A stretch of DNA of 64,000 nt from Pelagibacteraceae bacterium AG-390-D18 (GCA_003279715.1 QCGY01000003.1:1-64000); one strand, 5' to 3'. Positions 19,893-29,082 are shown, counted from the first letter of the stretch. Translations and numbers: made by a program. Notes: generated from the sequence alone by a model not told the origin.

Positions 19893-20395
19893 TTAAGCTA
19901 AGTCATTTAAAACTATTTCTTTTGCTTCATTAACTATAGATGAGAGTCTTGAAGTTTCAGGGGAAATATCAGGATGTATTTTTTTTTGAATTTTAATATA
20001 GGCTTTATTCACATCTTCCTTAGTTATTTTTTGAGATGAATTAAGATTTAATATTTTGTAAGCTTCTGAGACAGACATTGTATTGGTGTTAGATACATTT
20101 TTATTATTAAATGAAAACCTTCCTGAATTTCTTAGAGTTTGAATTAATCGAAATAATGAAATTATTTGAAAAAAGACAGGCCTTTTAATTTTAATAAGGC
20201 CAAACTTGCAAGTGTTAATGGCAATGTTAGCAAAAATTTACCTGCAATTGCAAATAAAATTGCAAAAACTATCAGTCCAACAAATAATAATATTCTAATA
20301 CTTTTAGATATTTTTTTCGAGTTGATAGTAGCAAAAAACCTTAATAAAAAATATAAAGCCACCAAAATTAACACTGTATAAATTATTAAATTCAT
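19893..20395 (-). CDS. Membrane-anchored J-domain protein, split by a one-base indel
   Basis: A predicted DnaK co-chaperone. The 5' part (20395-20162) encodes 77 residues with two membrane segments (LIIYTVLILVALYFLLRFF and ILLFVGLIVFAILFAIAG) and stops. The 3' part ends in a J domain (SVSEAYKILNLNSS, then KIHPD, the HPD motif). Adding one T to the T6 run (A6 at 20169-20174 on the plus strand) joins them into one 167-residue protein through a natural linker (QIISLFRLIQTLRNSGRFSF). A membrane-plus-C-terminal-J-domain layout is common in alphaproteobacteria, which supports a single original gene. This is either a sequence error or a real frameshift. Its start is only 13 bases from the divergent peptidase start. 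Confidence 0.8.
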
Positions 20396-20408
20396 ATATT
20401 TCCTAGTA

Positions 20409-22484
20409 ATGAAAATACCATATCTTAAAAAAAAACCAGAATTAAAATCATGTCATGATGTTACATGGGAAGATAATTATAGCTGGATACATCAAAAAGA
20501 TATTTTAGAAGTACTGAAAGATAAGAACAAACTTCTTACTGAAGTAAAAGATTATCTCGAAGAAGAGAATAGATACACTGATTACCATTTAGATAATACT
20601 AAACCTTTACAAAAAAAATTATTTGAAGAAATTAAGGGAAGAATAAAATTAGATGATGAGTCTCTTCCTTATAAAGATCATACTTATGAATATTGGACTA
20701 AAACAACTAAAAAAGGAAATTATTCAATAAAACTTCGAAAGAAATTTAATTCAGATTTAGTTGAAGAGGTTTGGAACGGAGATAAAGAAAAAGAAAAGCT
20801 TGGAGTGGAATATTTTGGTGTTGGTGATCTAGAAGTAAGTAATAATGATAAATACTTAGGATACTCTTTAGACATTAAAGGTTCTGAATATTACACAATT
20901 TATTTAAGAGAGATTGAAACCAATAAAATTATTACAAAAGAAATTCCTGAAACTTCTGGTGGGATTACTTTTAGTTTAGATGACAAATTCATTTTTTATT
21001 CAAAGCTTGATGAAAATCATCGTGCAAGAAAAATATATAGACATGAGATTGGTAATTTTACTGATCAAGATCAATTAATTTTTGAAGAAAAAAGTGAGGC
21101 ATTTACTGTTAGCATTGGTTTAAGTTCAGATGAAAAATATTACTTTATTAACACATCTGATCACAATACCTCTGAACAATATTATTTTAATGTAGATGAA
21201 AAAAATCCCATACCAAAATTAATTATGAAAAGAGAAAAAGGTATTCTTTACACCGTAAGTTCCTGGGATGGAAAATTTTATAATCATACTAACAAAAATG
21301 CAGAAGATTTTAAAATTGATGTTTCAGAAAATCTTACAAATCAAGAATGGAAGACATTTATAAGCCCAAGAGATGAGGTTTTAATAGGTGGGCTCACGTT
21401 TTTAAAAGATTGGATCATTCGATCAGAAACTTCTAACGCATTAGACAAATTATTTATTAAAAATGTTTCAACAGATGTTGAGGAAGAATTAATATTTTCA
21501 GATGAAAAAATTTATGTACCTGGCATTTCCTTAATTCAAAGAGATAGAAATACAAATGATGTATATCTTGGATATTCATCTCCCAAAACTCCATCAAGAG
21601 TTTATCTATACAACTTAGAAAACAAATCTAAAAAACTTGTTAAAGAACAAGAAATACCTTCTGGACATAACTCAGATGACTACATCGTTGAAAGAATAGA
21701 ATATAAATCACACGATGGAAGACTAGTTCCTTTGACAATTACAAGGCATAAAAAAACAAAAATTGATGGCTCAGCAAACATATTACTTTATGGATATGGT
21801 TCATACGGTAGTTCCATGAGTCCAAATTTTTCTTCTACAAGATTAAGTTTAATCAACCGTGATATCATCTGGGCAACAGCACATATTCGAGGTGGTATGG
21901 AAAAAGGAATGAAGTGGTGGAAAGAGGGAAAACTTACAAATAAAAAAAATACTTTTGAAGATTATATCTACGCTGCAAAATACTTGATTAATCATAACTA
22001 TACATCAAAAGGAAAGATAATAGGTATGGGTGGTTCTGCAGGTGGTTTATTGATGGGTGCTGTTGTTAATCAAGCTCCAGAATTATTTTTAGGAATTATT
22101 ATGGCAGTACCATTCGTAGATTCGTTAACTACAAATCTTGATCACTCTCTTCCTTTGACTGTTGGGGAGTTTGATGAGTTTGGAAATGCTAAAGATAATA
22201 AAGAGCATTTTGATTATATATTTTCTTATGCTCCATATAATAATATTAGAAAAATGGATTATCCTCATATGTTAATCACTACCAGTTTAAGTGATAATAG
22301 AGTTTTATTTGATGAGCCTGCAAAATTTACAGCAAAACTAAGAGAATATAAAACTGATAATAATTTGCTTCTTTTAAAAACAGAAATGAATGCAGGTCAT
22401 GGTGGTAAATCAGGTAGAGATGGTGCTATTGAAGAAATTGCAATTGATTATGCTTTTGCTTTAAAAATATCGGAAAAAATTTAA
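20409..22484 (+). CDS. ptrB: Oligopeptidase B (prolyl oligopeptidase family)
   Basis: A serine peptidase of family S9A that cuts short peptides after basic residues. At 691 residues it has an N-terminal beta-propeller of about 400 residues and a C-terminal alpha/beta-hydrolase domain. The catalytic triad is visible as Ser543 in GGSAGG, Asp629 in SDNRVLF and His664 in NAGHGG. The N-terminal DNYSWI and the HIRGGMEKG element near the active site are family hallmarks. It is divergent from the J-domain gene and is followed after 100 bases by hsp20. Confidence 0.92.
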   Translation: MKIPYLKKKPELKSCHDVTWEDNYSWIHQKDILEVLKDKNKLLTEVKDYLEEENRYTDYHLDNTKPLQKKLFEEIKGRIKLDDESLPYKDHTYEYWTKTTKKGNYSIKLRKKFNSDLVEEVWNGDKEKEKLGVEYFGVGDLEVSNNDKYLGYSLDIKGSEYYTIYLREIETNKIITKEIPETSGGITFSLDDKFIFYSKLDENHRARKIYRHEIGNFTDQDQLIFEEKSEAFTVSIGLSSDEKYYFINTSDHNTSEQYYFNVDEKNPIPKLIMKREKGILYTVSSWDGKFYNHTNKNAEDFKIDVSENLTNQEWKTFISPRDEVLIGGLTFLKDWIIRSETSNALDKLFIKNVSTDVEEELIFSDEKIYVPGISLIQRDRNTNDVYLGYSSPKTPSRVYLYNLENKSKKLVKEQEIPSGHNSDDYIVERIEYKSHDGRLVPLTITRHKKTKIDGSANILLYGYGSYGSSMSPNFSSTRLSLINRDIIWATAHIRGGMEKGMKWWKEGKLTNKKNTFEDYIYAAKYLINHNYTSKGKIIGMGGSAGGLLMGAVVNQAPELFLGIIMAVPFVDSLTTNLDHSLPLTVGEFDEFGNAKDNKEHFDYIFSYAPYNNIRKMDYPHMLITTSLSDNRVLFDEPAKFTAKLREYKTDNNLLLLKTEMNAGHGGKSGRDGAIEEIAIDYAFALKISEKI

Positions 22485-22494
22485 ACCTCTAGAT

Positions 22495-22522
22495 CTTGAA
22501 TATTTATAATTAATTATTATAT
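22495..22522 (+). promoter_or_regulatory. Candidate sigma-32 promoter of hsp20
   Basis: CTTGAA at 22495-22500 and TTATAT at 22517-22522 have the same 16-base spacing as the pair before groES. The distances fit the alphaproteobacterial RpoH consensus. Transcription would begin near 22530, giving a leader of about 57 bases that contains the thermometer-like hairpin. Confidence 0.55.
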
Positions 22523-22561
22523 AAATTTTGTTGGTCGCCTAATGGGGCTCACATTAATAAA

Positions 22562-22580
22562 CTTGCTTAACAAAAAGGAG
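22562..22580 (+). promoter_or_regulatory. ROSE-like RNA thermometer hairpin masking the hsp20 ribosome binding site
   Basis: The leader segment CTTGCTT (22562-22568) can pair with the Shine-Dalgarno AAGGAG (22575-22580) across a 6-base AACAAA loop, with one unpaired G at 22565 and one U-G wobble. The TTGCT core with an odd G opposite the Shine-Dalgarno is the signature of ROSE elements upstream of alphaproteobacterial small heat-shock genes. Location, spacing and gene context all fit. Pairing was judged by eye only. Confidence 0.55.
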
Positions 22581-22586
22581 AATATT

Positions 22587-23033
22587 ATGACAAGTAAGGA
22601 TCTATCTATCTTTAACTCACTAAGACCCTTTTCAATTGGTTTCGATGACATGTTCGATCAATTTGAAAATATGCTTGGTAATGGAAATTTGACTATGCAG
22701 TCAAATTATCCTCCATACAATATCAGAAAAACTGGAAAGGATAACTATGCTATTGAAGTAGCATTAGCTGGTTTTAACAAAAATGATGTTGAGGTAGAGT
22801 TTGAAGATAATTTATTAACTGTAAGAACTAAACCAGTTAACAAATCAGAAGAAAATAATGTTGATGGAGAAATTATTCATAAAGGTATCTCACAAAGACA
22901 ATTTGCAAGATCGTTTACAATTGCAGATGATGTAAAAGTTAACACCGCTCAACTTAAAGACGGTCTTTTAACAATATCTTGTGAGCGAATAATTCCAGAG
23001 CATAAAAAGAAAAAGCTTATTGAAATTAAATAA
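22587..23033 (+). CDS. Small heat shock protein Hsp20 (IbpA-like)
   Basis: ATP-independent holdase chaperone. The chosen ATG at 22587 follows AAGGAG directly; an in-frame ATG at 22542 would add 15 residues lying inside the likely untranslated leader. The protein is 148 residues. Its alpha-crystallin domain runs from about residue 40 to 140 (YNIRKTGKDNYAIEVALAGF, then VEVEFEDNLLTVRTKP). A short C-terminal tail contains the IIPEHKKKKLIEI segment. Transcriptional control by RpoH plus a translational thermometer is suggested by the leader. Confidence 0.95.
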   Translation: MTSKDLSIFNSLRPFSIGFDDMFDQFENMLGNGNLTMQSNYPPYNIRKTGKDNYAIEVALAGFNKNDVEVEFEDNLLTVRTKPVNKSEENNVDGEIIHKGISQRQFARSFTIADDVKVNTAQLKDGLLTISCERIIPEHKKKKLIEIK

Positions 23034-23044
23034 GTTTTACCTTG

Positions 23045-23068
23045 CTTGTGGGGATTTCTCCCCACAAG
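23045..23068. terminator. GC-rich hairpin between hsp20 and the purine permease
   Basis: A perfect 9-base-pair inverted repeat, CTTGTGGGG (23045-23053) and CCCCACAAG (23060-23068), with a 6-base loop, sits 11 bases after the hsp20 stop and 11 bases before the end of the convergent permease gene. It is strikingly GC-rich for this genome. It probably terminates or stabilises both transcripts, although no T tract follows immediately on either strand. Confidence 0.65.
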
Positions 23069-23079
23069 TTAAGTATTAA

Positions 23080-24402
23080 CTATTTTTTTGCCATTAAAGC
23101 ATTTAGAACAAATGCTAATAATCCAGCAGGTATAAGTCCAGTCGTCAAAAGTAATTTTAAACTTATTCCAAAATCTGGAATATTTTTCACAAAGTCTGGT
23201 AATAATGACATTCCAATACCAAAAGATAAAGAAAGAGCTAAGATTAATAAATTTCTTTGATCCATTTCTGCTTTTGAAATCAATTTAATCCCAGCAGCCG
23301 CTATCATTCCAAACATTATGATCGCAGCCCCACCAATTACAGACTCCGGCATTGCAGCAATTATGCCACCTAATTTTGGAAATAATCCCATTAATACTAA
23401 AATTATTCCAGCAATAGTTCCAACATTTCTACTTATCACACCTGTAAATGCAACTAGTCCAGCATTTTGGGAATAAGATGTATTTGGCATTGCATTAAAT
23501 AGTGCACCAAATGCTGTTCCAACTCCATCTCCCATTATTCCACCTGAAAGTTCCTTGTCAGTTGCTTCTCGTTTAGCACCACCCATTGTCGTAGCACTTA
23601 TGTCTCCTATAGTCTCAATTGTTGTAACAATAGACATAAACAACATTAGAATTATTGCACCTGGAACAAAATCAATTCCATATTGAAGAGGCATTGGAAG
23701 TGCAAACCATGATGCAGATTCAATTTTGCCATAGTTAACCATTCCTAGCGCCATAGCAACTATAAACCCAGCTACTATTCCGATCAAAATTGAAGCTGAA
23801 GAAGCCATCCCTTTACCTTTAATATTAAATCCGATAGCGACTATAAAAACAGTAAAGGCAACAGTTAAGTGATTTGCATTTGCAAAAATTTCAGGTTTGT
23901 TATTCATTAACCATCCACCTCCGCCAGCATACATGAACCCAACTTTAAGTAGACTAAATCCTATCATCAACACAACTATTCCTGTGACTAATGGTGGAAA
24001 AAGATGTCTTATAGGTTTTAAAATTTTCCCAATAAAAATTTGGAAAATTCCTCCAATAAATGCTGCCGTAAATACTGCACCTAAACCTGCAGCTTTAAAT
24101 GGTAACATGATTGGTATAAATGCAAAACTTGTACCTTGAATTATTGGTAATCTTGCACCAATATCTTTATATCCAACTGTTTGAATAATTGTTGCTACTC
24201 CCGCTACAAACAAAGCCATTTGAATCAAAAATATTTTTTCTTCAGGCGTTTGACCAAAAACCCCAGCCACAATAATAGGAACAGTTATATTGCCAGCAAA
24301 CATTGCTAGCACGTGCTGAATTCCTAAAGGTATGGATTTATTTAATGGAAGTTTTTTGTCTGGACTGCTTGTAGAGCCCATTTGTTTTATTCTTAAAGCC
24401 AT
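23080..24402 (-). CDS. NCS2/NAT-family nucleobase permease (xanthine/uracil type)
   Basis: Proton-coupled nucleobase importer of the inner membrane, 440 residues with about 12-14 hydrophobic segments. The NAT signature is present as QNAGLVAFTG, preceded by NAMPNTSYS, and the upstream ETIGDISA carries the substrate-helix glutamate. The neighbouring purine-degradation genes make xanthine, urate or another purine the likely substrate rather than uracil; that is inference. A good ribosome binding site (GGAGGG) precedes the ATG. It is separated from the hsp20 gene by a strong hairpin. Confidence 0.9.
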   Translation of the reverse strand: MALRIKQMGSTSSPDKKLPLNKSIPLGIQHVLAMFAGNITVPIIVAGVFGQTPEEKIFLIQMALFVAGVATIIQTVGYKDIGARLPIIQGTSFAFIPIMLPFKAAGLGAVFTAAFIGGIFQIFIGKILKPIRHLFPPLVTGIVVLMIGFSLLKVGFMYAGGGGWLMNNKPEIFANANHLTVAFTVFIVAIGFNIKGKGMASSASILIGIVAGFIVAMALGMVNYGKIESASWFALPMPLQYGIDFVPGAIILMLFMSIVTTIETIGDISATTMGGAKREATDKELSGGIMGDGVGTAFGALFNAMPNTSYSQNAGLVAFTGVISRNVGTIAGIILVLMGLFPKLGGIIAAMPESVIGGAAIIMFGMIAAAGIKLISKAEMDQRNLLILALSLSFGIGMSLLPDFVKNIPDFGISLKLLLTTGLIPAGLLAFVLNALMAKK

Positions 24403-24422
24403 TATCCCTCCTTAATTACTTA

Positions 24423-24441
24423 CAATAACGTTACATTATTG
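24423..24441 (-). promoter_or_regulatory. Inverted repeat in the permease leader
   Basis: On the minus strand CAATAATG and CGTTATTG flank a TAA loop (8 base pairs with one G-U), 21 bases before the permease ATG. It contains the palindrome TAACGTTA. It could be a protein operator or a leader hairpin controlling translation of the purine permease. I did not find the same element upstream of the other purine genes. Confidence 0.3.
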
Positions 24442-24575
24442 ATTATGAATTAGTATAAAAAAACTATTGAGTTTAAAATTTCTAATATTTTAGATAATAA
24501 AAAAACCTATTATGAGCAGATTGAATTCAACTTGTGAAAGAAAAATTTATTTACTATTCTCGCTATAATTGGGTT

Positions 24576-24881
24576 TTAAAAACAACCGTTAGATACAAAT
24601 CCAATTACGATATTTTCAGAATTAATTTCAAATCTTCTCTCGCAAAGAATTCCATATTTTTTAGTATTATAAATAAACTCAAAATTGCCCTTTGCATTTT
24701 TGAAATCTTCGTCAGGTTTTCCCAAATCCATCTGCAAAACACTTGCAGGTTTACTGATGTATTTACTTAATTTTTCATTTTCTTTTTCAATAATAGCATC
24801 TGTTTTATCTTTAACAGTTTGGCACCCTGAAAAAAAAATTAATATAATTACAAGACTTATTACTGATTTTAATTTTGACAT
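24576..24881 (-). CDS. Small lipoprotein, SmpA/OmlA-like in layout
   Basis: A 101-residue predicted lipoprotein. The signal peptide ends in a lipobox with Cys20 (FFSGC), followed by a charged helix (KDKTDAIIEKENEKLSKYI) and a small domain containing LGKPDEDF and two late cysteines (ILCERRF and NGCF) that could form a disulfide. The GKPD turn recalls SmpA/BamE-type lipoproteins, but the similarity is weak and no function is claimed. It is divergent from the deaminase-ABC operon. Confidence 0.7.
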   Translation of the reverse strand: MSKLKSVISLVIILIFFSGCQTVKDKTDAIIEKENEKLSKYISKPASVLQMDLGKPDEDFKNAKGNFEFIYNTKKYGILCERRFEINSENIVIGFVSNGCF

Positions 24882-25007
24882 AAGTTCAAATTAACATTTT
24901 TTGTTTCATAAATTATTAACTTTTAAGTTGTATAAATAATTTATTTATTATTACTTTTAAGTTTAATTATAGTAACAATTGTGTTCTTTATTTGATGGTT
25001 CAAGCAT

Positions 25008-25598
25008 ATGAATGAAAAAACCCTGGAAAAAATACTAAATATATTTTTAAAAGAAGTTTTACCCTTAACTGAACAAGGTGTTGTCAAAGGTAGTAAAATA
25101 TTTGGGGCAGCAATAATTAAAAAAGATGATTTATCGCTTGTAGTTGCAGAAACAAACAATGAAATAGAAAATCCATTGTGGCATGGAGAAATGCACACTC
25201 TTAAAAAATTTTATGAATTAGAAGCAAATACAAGACCAAATGAAAAAGACTGCATATTCTTAAGTTCACATGAGCCCTGCAGCATGTGTTTGAGTGCTAT
25301 AACTTTCTCTGGGTTTGATAATTTTTATTTTCTTTTTCCTTACAGTGCCACAAATGATGAATTTAATATTCCACATGATTTAAATATACTCAAAGAAGTA
25401 TTTAAAATTAATGATGGAGAATATAATAAAGAAAATTCCTACTGGAAAAGTCAAAATATAAATTTACTTATTGAAAATTTACACCCTTCTGTAAAAGAAA
25501 AGATTTTAATTAAATTAGCTGAAATTAAAAAAAAATATCAAACTTTATCAAATCAATACCAGGAAAATAAAAATGGGAACTCTATACCATTAAATTAA
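25008..25598 (+). CDS. Cytidine-deaminase-fold nucleobase/nucleoside deaminase
   Basis: A zinc hydrolase of the CDA superfamily, 196 residues. The zinc and catalytic residues are His59-Gly-Glu61 (WHGEMH) and Cys91-Ser-Met-Cys94 (EPCSMC). The C-terminal ~80 residues are an extension not seen in the compact guanine deaminase encoded at 31731. It opens a run with the ABC importer (three bases to the ATPase gene), so it probably acts on an imported base or nucleoside. The substrate cannot be set from sequence; guanine, adenine, cytosine or a nucleoside are possible. Confidence 0.8.
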   Translation: MNEKTLEKILNIFLKEVLPLTEQGVVKGSKIFGAAIIKKDDLSLVVAETNNEIENPLWHGEMHTLKKFYELEANTRPNEKDCIFLSSHEPCSMCLSAITFSGFDNFYFLFPYSATNDEFNIPHDLNILKEVFKINDGEYNKENSYWKSQNINLLIENLHPSVKEKILIKLAEIKKKYQTLSNQYQENKNGNSIPLN

Positions 25599-25601
25599 TT
25601 A

Positions 25602-27092
25602 ATGAGTACAAATCTTAAAATTTCAAATGTAACTAAAATATATCCTGGGTGTGTTGCAAACGACAATGTTTCACTCGAGTTTAATAGTGGTAAAATTTAT
25701 GCTCTTCTTGGAGAAAATGGTGCTGGAAAATCTACACTAGTTAAAATTCTATCGGGTGTCATCATTCCTGATGAAGGTAAAATTTATTTAAATGAAAATA
25801 ATCTAAAACTTATTTCACCATTAGATGCAAAAAAAAATGATATTGGAATGGTATTCCAGCACTTTAACCTTTTCGAAACTTTGTCTGTATTTGAAAACTT
25901 AATTATAGACTCAGATGAACAAAGAAAAAGTTTAAGAGAAAAAATTGATTCGATTATGAAAAAATACAATTTTTTAATTGATCTTGACATTCCTGTTTTA
26001 AATCTGTCAGCAGGTCAAAAACAAAAAGTAGAAATAATAAGATGCCTAATAAGAAATCCAAAAGTTTTAATTATGGATGAGCCAACATCTGTATTAACAG
26101 AACAAGAAACAAGTGAATTATTCTTATCTTTGAAAAAATTTTCAGAAGAAGGAATTTTGATTATTTATATTACTCATAAACTAAAGGAAGTTATGCAGCT
26201 TTGTGATGAAGTTGCTGTAATGAGAAGAGGAAAGTTAGTTTCTGTAAGCCAAATCAAGAATGAAAATATAGAGTCACTTGCTAACAAAATGGTGGGTCAG
26301 AACTTAAAAACAATAAAGAAAAGAAAAGCAAAAACATCATCAGATCAATTAATAAATATTACAAACCTTAATTTTATAAGCGAAGATCCTTTTGAAACTA
26401 ATTTAAATAATATCAATTTTTCTGTTAATCGAGGTGAGTGCTTGGGAATTGCCGGTATATCAGGAAACGGTCAAAGTGAATTATTTCAAGTATTAAGCGG
26501 TGAAATTTTATCGGACAAGAATTCTATAGAATATAATAAAAATTATATTGGAGATTTAAACCCCCAAGAGAGAAGAGAATATTTGATGGCCTTTTCTCCA
26601 GAGGATAGGCTTGAACAAGCTGCTATTCCACAAATGGCAATTTTTGAAAATGTAGCTCTAAACAATTTTAAATCATCAAATTTTTTTAATAATGGATTAA
26701 TAAATGAAAATAAAATTAAAGAACATTCAAAAAAAATAATTTCGGACTTTAATGTTAATACGGATAATATAGAGTTAAAAAGTCAATTTTTATCTGGAGG
26801 TAATCTACAGAAATTAATTATAGGAAGAGAATTAATCACCGCTCCAGATTTATTAATTTGTTTTAATCCAACTTGGGGACTAGATGTTGGAGCAATAAAT
26901 TATATCCATGAAACATTGATTAAAATCAATGAACAAAATAAATCAATCATATTAATATCTACAGATACTGATGAGTTGTTAAAATTAAGTGATAAAATTT
27001 CAGTAATTCATAAAGGGAAATTATCAAATATTATGAACGCTGATGAGGTTACCTCTGAGAAACTTGGGATACTAATGGGAGGAGGAAATTGA
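25602..27092 (+). CDS. BMP-type nucleoside/purine ABC importer, double ATPase
   Basis: ATP-binding subunit with two fused ABC domains (496 residues). Domain 1 has Walker A GENGAGKST at 37-45, signature LSAGQKQKVEI and Walker B VLIMDEPTSVL. Domain 2 has the degenerate Walker A GISGNGQSEL, signature LSGGNLQKLIIGREL and Walker B with NPTWGLD instead of DEPT. That asymmetry is typical of the carbohydrate-uptake-2 and nucleoside importers (NupO-like). The four-base overlap with the permease gene and the BMP protein downstream define the operon. Confidence 0.93.
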   Translation: MSTNLKISNVTKIYPGCVANDNVSLEFNSGKIYALLGENGAGKSTLVKILSGVIIPDEGKIYLNENNLKLISPLDAKKNDIGMVFQHFNLFETLSVFENLIIDSDEQRKSLREKIDSIMKKYNFLIDLDIPVLNLSAGQKQKVEIIRCLIRNPKVLIMDEPTSVLTEQETSELFLSLKKFSEEGILIIYITHKLKEVMQLCDEVAVMRRGKLVSVSQIKNENIESLANKMVGQNLKTIKKRKAKTSSDQLINITNLNFISEDPFETNLNNINFSVNRGECLGIAGISGNGQSELFQVLSGEILSDKNSIEYNKNYIGDLNPQERREYLMAFSPEDRLEQAAIPQMAIFENVALNNFKSSNFFNNGLINENKIKEHSKKIISDFNVNTDNIELKSQFLSGGNLQKLIIGRELITAPDLLICFNPTWGLDVGAINYIHETLIKINEQNKSIILISTDTDELLKLSDKISVIHKGKLSNIMNADEVTSEKLGILMGGGN

Positions 27093-28153
27093 TAAAAATT
27101 GTAAAAAGAGACCAGCCTTCAAGAGCTATTTTTTTTCTTACGCCAATTTTAGCAATTTTTCTAACATTGGTAGCAGGAGGACTAATTTTTTATATAATAG
27201 GTTTTAAACCTTTTGAGGCACTTAAATTTTTTTTCATAGTTCCGATTGCAGATATGTATGGGTTTAGTGAATTGCTCTTAAAAGCCACTCCACTTTGTTT
27301 AATTGCAATTGGTTTATCTTTTTGCTTTAAAAGTAATAATTGGAATATTGGAGCTGAAGGTCAATTAACTTTCGGAGCCATAGTTTCAGGGGGAGTTGCA
27401 TTAATATTTTATGAGCAAGAAGGGTTTTACATTCTTCCAATAGTTATTTTAGCTGGTGCAATCGGTGGTATGCTCTATGCATCGATACCTGCAATCTTAA
27501 AAACTTATTTCAATACCAACGAAATATTAGTTAGTCTTATGTTAGTATATGTTTCAAAATTAATTTTAGATTATCTTGTAGTTGGGCCTTGGAGTAATCC
27601 TGAAGGATTTAATTTTCCAGAAACTAGACAATTTAGCGACTCTGCAAGACTTCCCATATTATTCGATGGATTAAGAATTCATGCAGGTATTTTTTTAGCT
27701 TTAGCTGCAGTTGTTGCAAGTTGGTTTATTTTTTATAAGACGTACTTAGGCTTTCAAATGAAGGTTTCTGGATTTAGTTTAAAGACAGCAAAATACGCTG
27801 GTTACAAAGGTAAAAAAATGATTATCCTTGTTTTTTTAATAAGTGGAGCTTGTGCAGGCCTTGCTGGAGTGGGAGAAATAACAGGGCCTATTGGACAGCT
27901 TCATAGAGAAGTTTCTCCAGATTATGGTTTTACCGCAATAATAGTTGCATTTTTAGGACGCTTACATCCTATTGGAATAATTTTTGCATCACTAATTGTG
28001 GCAATTACTTATTTAGGTGCAGAAACAGCTCAAATATTTATGCAAATTCCAAAATACACAGGCCAAGTTTTTCAAGGAATGATTTTATTTTTTCTTCTAG
28101 CTTCAGATTATTTACTTTTTTTTAAAATTAAATTCACAGGTTTAAAAAAATGA
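27089..28153 (+). CDS. BMP-type ABC importer permease 1 (NupP-like)
   Basis: Inner-membrane permease of the BPD_transp_2 family, 354 residues, with about ten hydrophobic segments. The family stretch NNWNIGAEGQLTFGAI is near residue 88, FNTNEILVSLMLVYV lies near residue 146, and the C-terminal GACAGLAGVGEITG loop contacts the ATPase. It overlaps its neighbours by four bases on each side. With its partner it forms the channel for the BMP-bound purine or nucleoside. Confidence 0.92.
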   Translation: MIKIVKRDQPSRAIFFLTPILAIFLTLVAGGLIFYIIGFKPFEALKFFFIVPIADMYGFSELLLKATPLCLIAIGLSFCFKSNNWNIGAEGQLTFGAIVSGGVALIFYEQEGFYILPIVILAGAIGGMLYASIPAILKTYFNTNEILVSLMLVYVSKLILDYLVVGPWSNPEGFNFPETRQFSDSARLPILFDGLRIHAGIFLALAAVVASWFIFYKTYLGFQMKVSGFSLKTAKYAGYKGKKMIILVFLISGACAGLAGVGEITGPIGQLHREVSPDYGFTAIIVAFLGRLHPIGIIFASLIVAITYLGAETAQIFMQIPKYTGQVFQGMILFFLLASDYLLFFKIKFTGLKK

Positions 28154-29082
28154 TAATTGATATTCACTTTATTGGGCTAATAATTACATCAATCATGGCC
28201 TCCGCTGTACCTTTAATTTTAGCATCTTGTGGTGAGCTCATTACCGAAAGGTCGGGAGTTCTTAATTTAGGTGTTGAAGGAATGATGATAATTGGAGCTA
28301 TATCTGGTTTTGCTTTTATGACTGTTACAGGAAGTTTATTTATAGCGGTTATTGGTGCAATGTTAGCTGGAGTTTTAATATCTACTATTTTTGCATTTCT
28401 TACCCAAACTTTAATCACAAATCATGTGGCAACTGGCTTAGCGCTTACTATTTTTGGTATTGGAATTTCTGCAATGATCGGAAAAAACTTTGTGGGTATT
28501 CCTGGAAAAGAATTTCCGGTTTTATTTGAAAGTTTAAAGGACACTATACCTTTTTTAAGCCCAATATTATTTGGACACTCAATTGTATTTTATTTTGCTT
28601 TCGCTTTACCATTTTTTACTAATTATTTTTTAAAAAAAACAAAAATAGGATTGATAGTAAGAGCTGTGGGAGATTCTCCAGAATCAGCATCTAACCAAGG
28701 TATAAATGTTAAATTAGTTCGTTATTCTTGTATACTTTACGGAGGAGCAATGTGTGGACTTGCAGGTGCCTATTTGTCAATGATCTATACTCCACAGTGG
28801 ATTGAAAATATGACAGGTGGAAGAGGCTGGATAGCATTAGCGCTAGTAGTATTTTCTACATGGAACCCTATTAAGATTTTAATCGGTGCAATGATTTTTG
28901 GTGGATTAACAATAATTCAATTTCATATGCAAGCTATGGGTGTAAGAGTGCCTGTACAATTTTTAACTGCCCTACCCTATATCGTTACAATAATAGTATT
29001 AGTTGTAATTTCTCGTGATAGTAGAAAAATTAGGTTAAGTACTCCAAGTTCATTGGGGAAATCATTTTATAAAGACAATTAA
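28150..29082 (+). CDS. BMP-type ABC importer permease 2 (NupQ-like)
   Basis: Second permease, 310 residues, with about eight to ten membrane segments. Family markers are LASCGELITERSGVLNLGVE near residue 25, FVGIPGKEFPV, the RAVGDSPESASNQGINV coupling loop, and YGGAMCGLAGAYLS. The start overlaps permease 1 by four bases. A 77-base gap with an AT-rich hairpin separates it from the binding-protein gene. Confidence 0.92.
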   Translation: MIIDIHFIGLIITSIMASAVPLILASCGELITERSGVLNLGVEGMMIIGAISGFAFMTVTGSLFIAVIGAMLAGVLISTIFAFLTQTLITNHVATGLALTIFGIGISAMIGKNFVGIPGKEFPVLFESLKDTIPFLSPILFGHSIVFYFAFALPFFTNYFLKKTKIGLIVRAVGDSPESASNQGINVKLVRYSCILYGGAMCGLAGAYLSMIYTPQWIENMTGGRGWIALALVVFSTWNPIKILIGAMIFGGLTIIQFHMQAMGVRVPVQFLTALPYIVTIIVLVVISRDSRKIRLSTPSSLGKSFYKDN

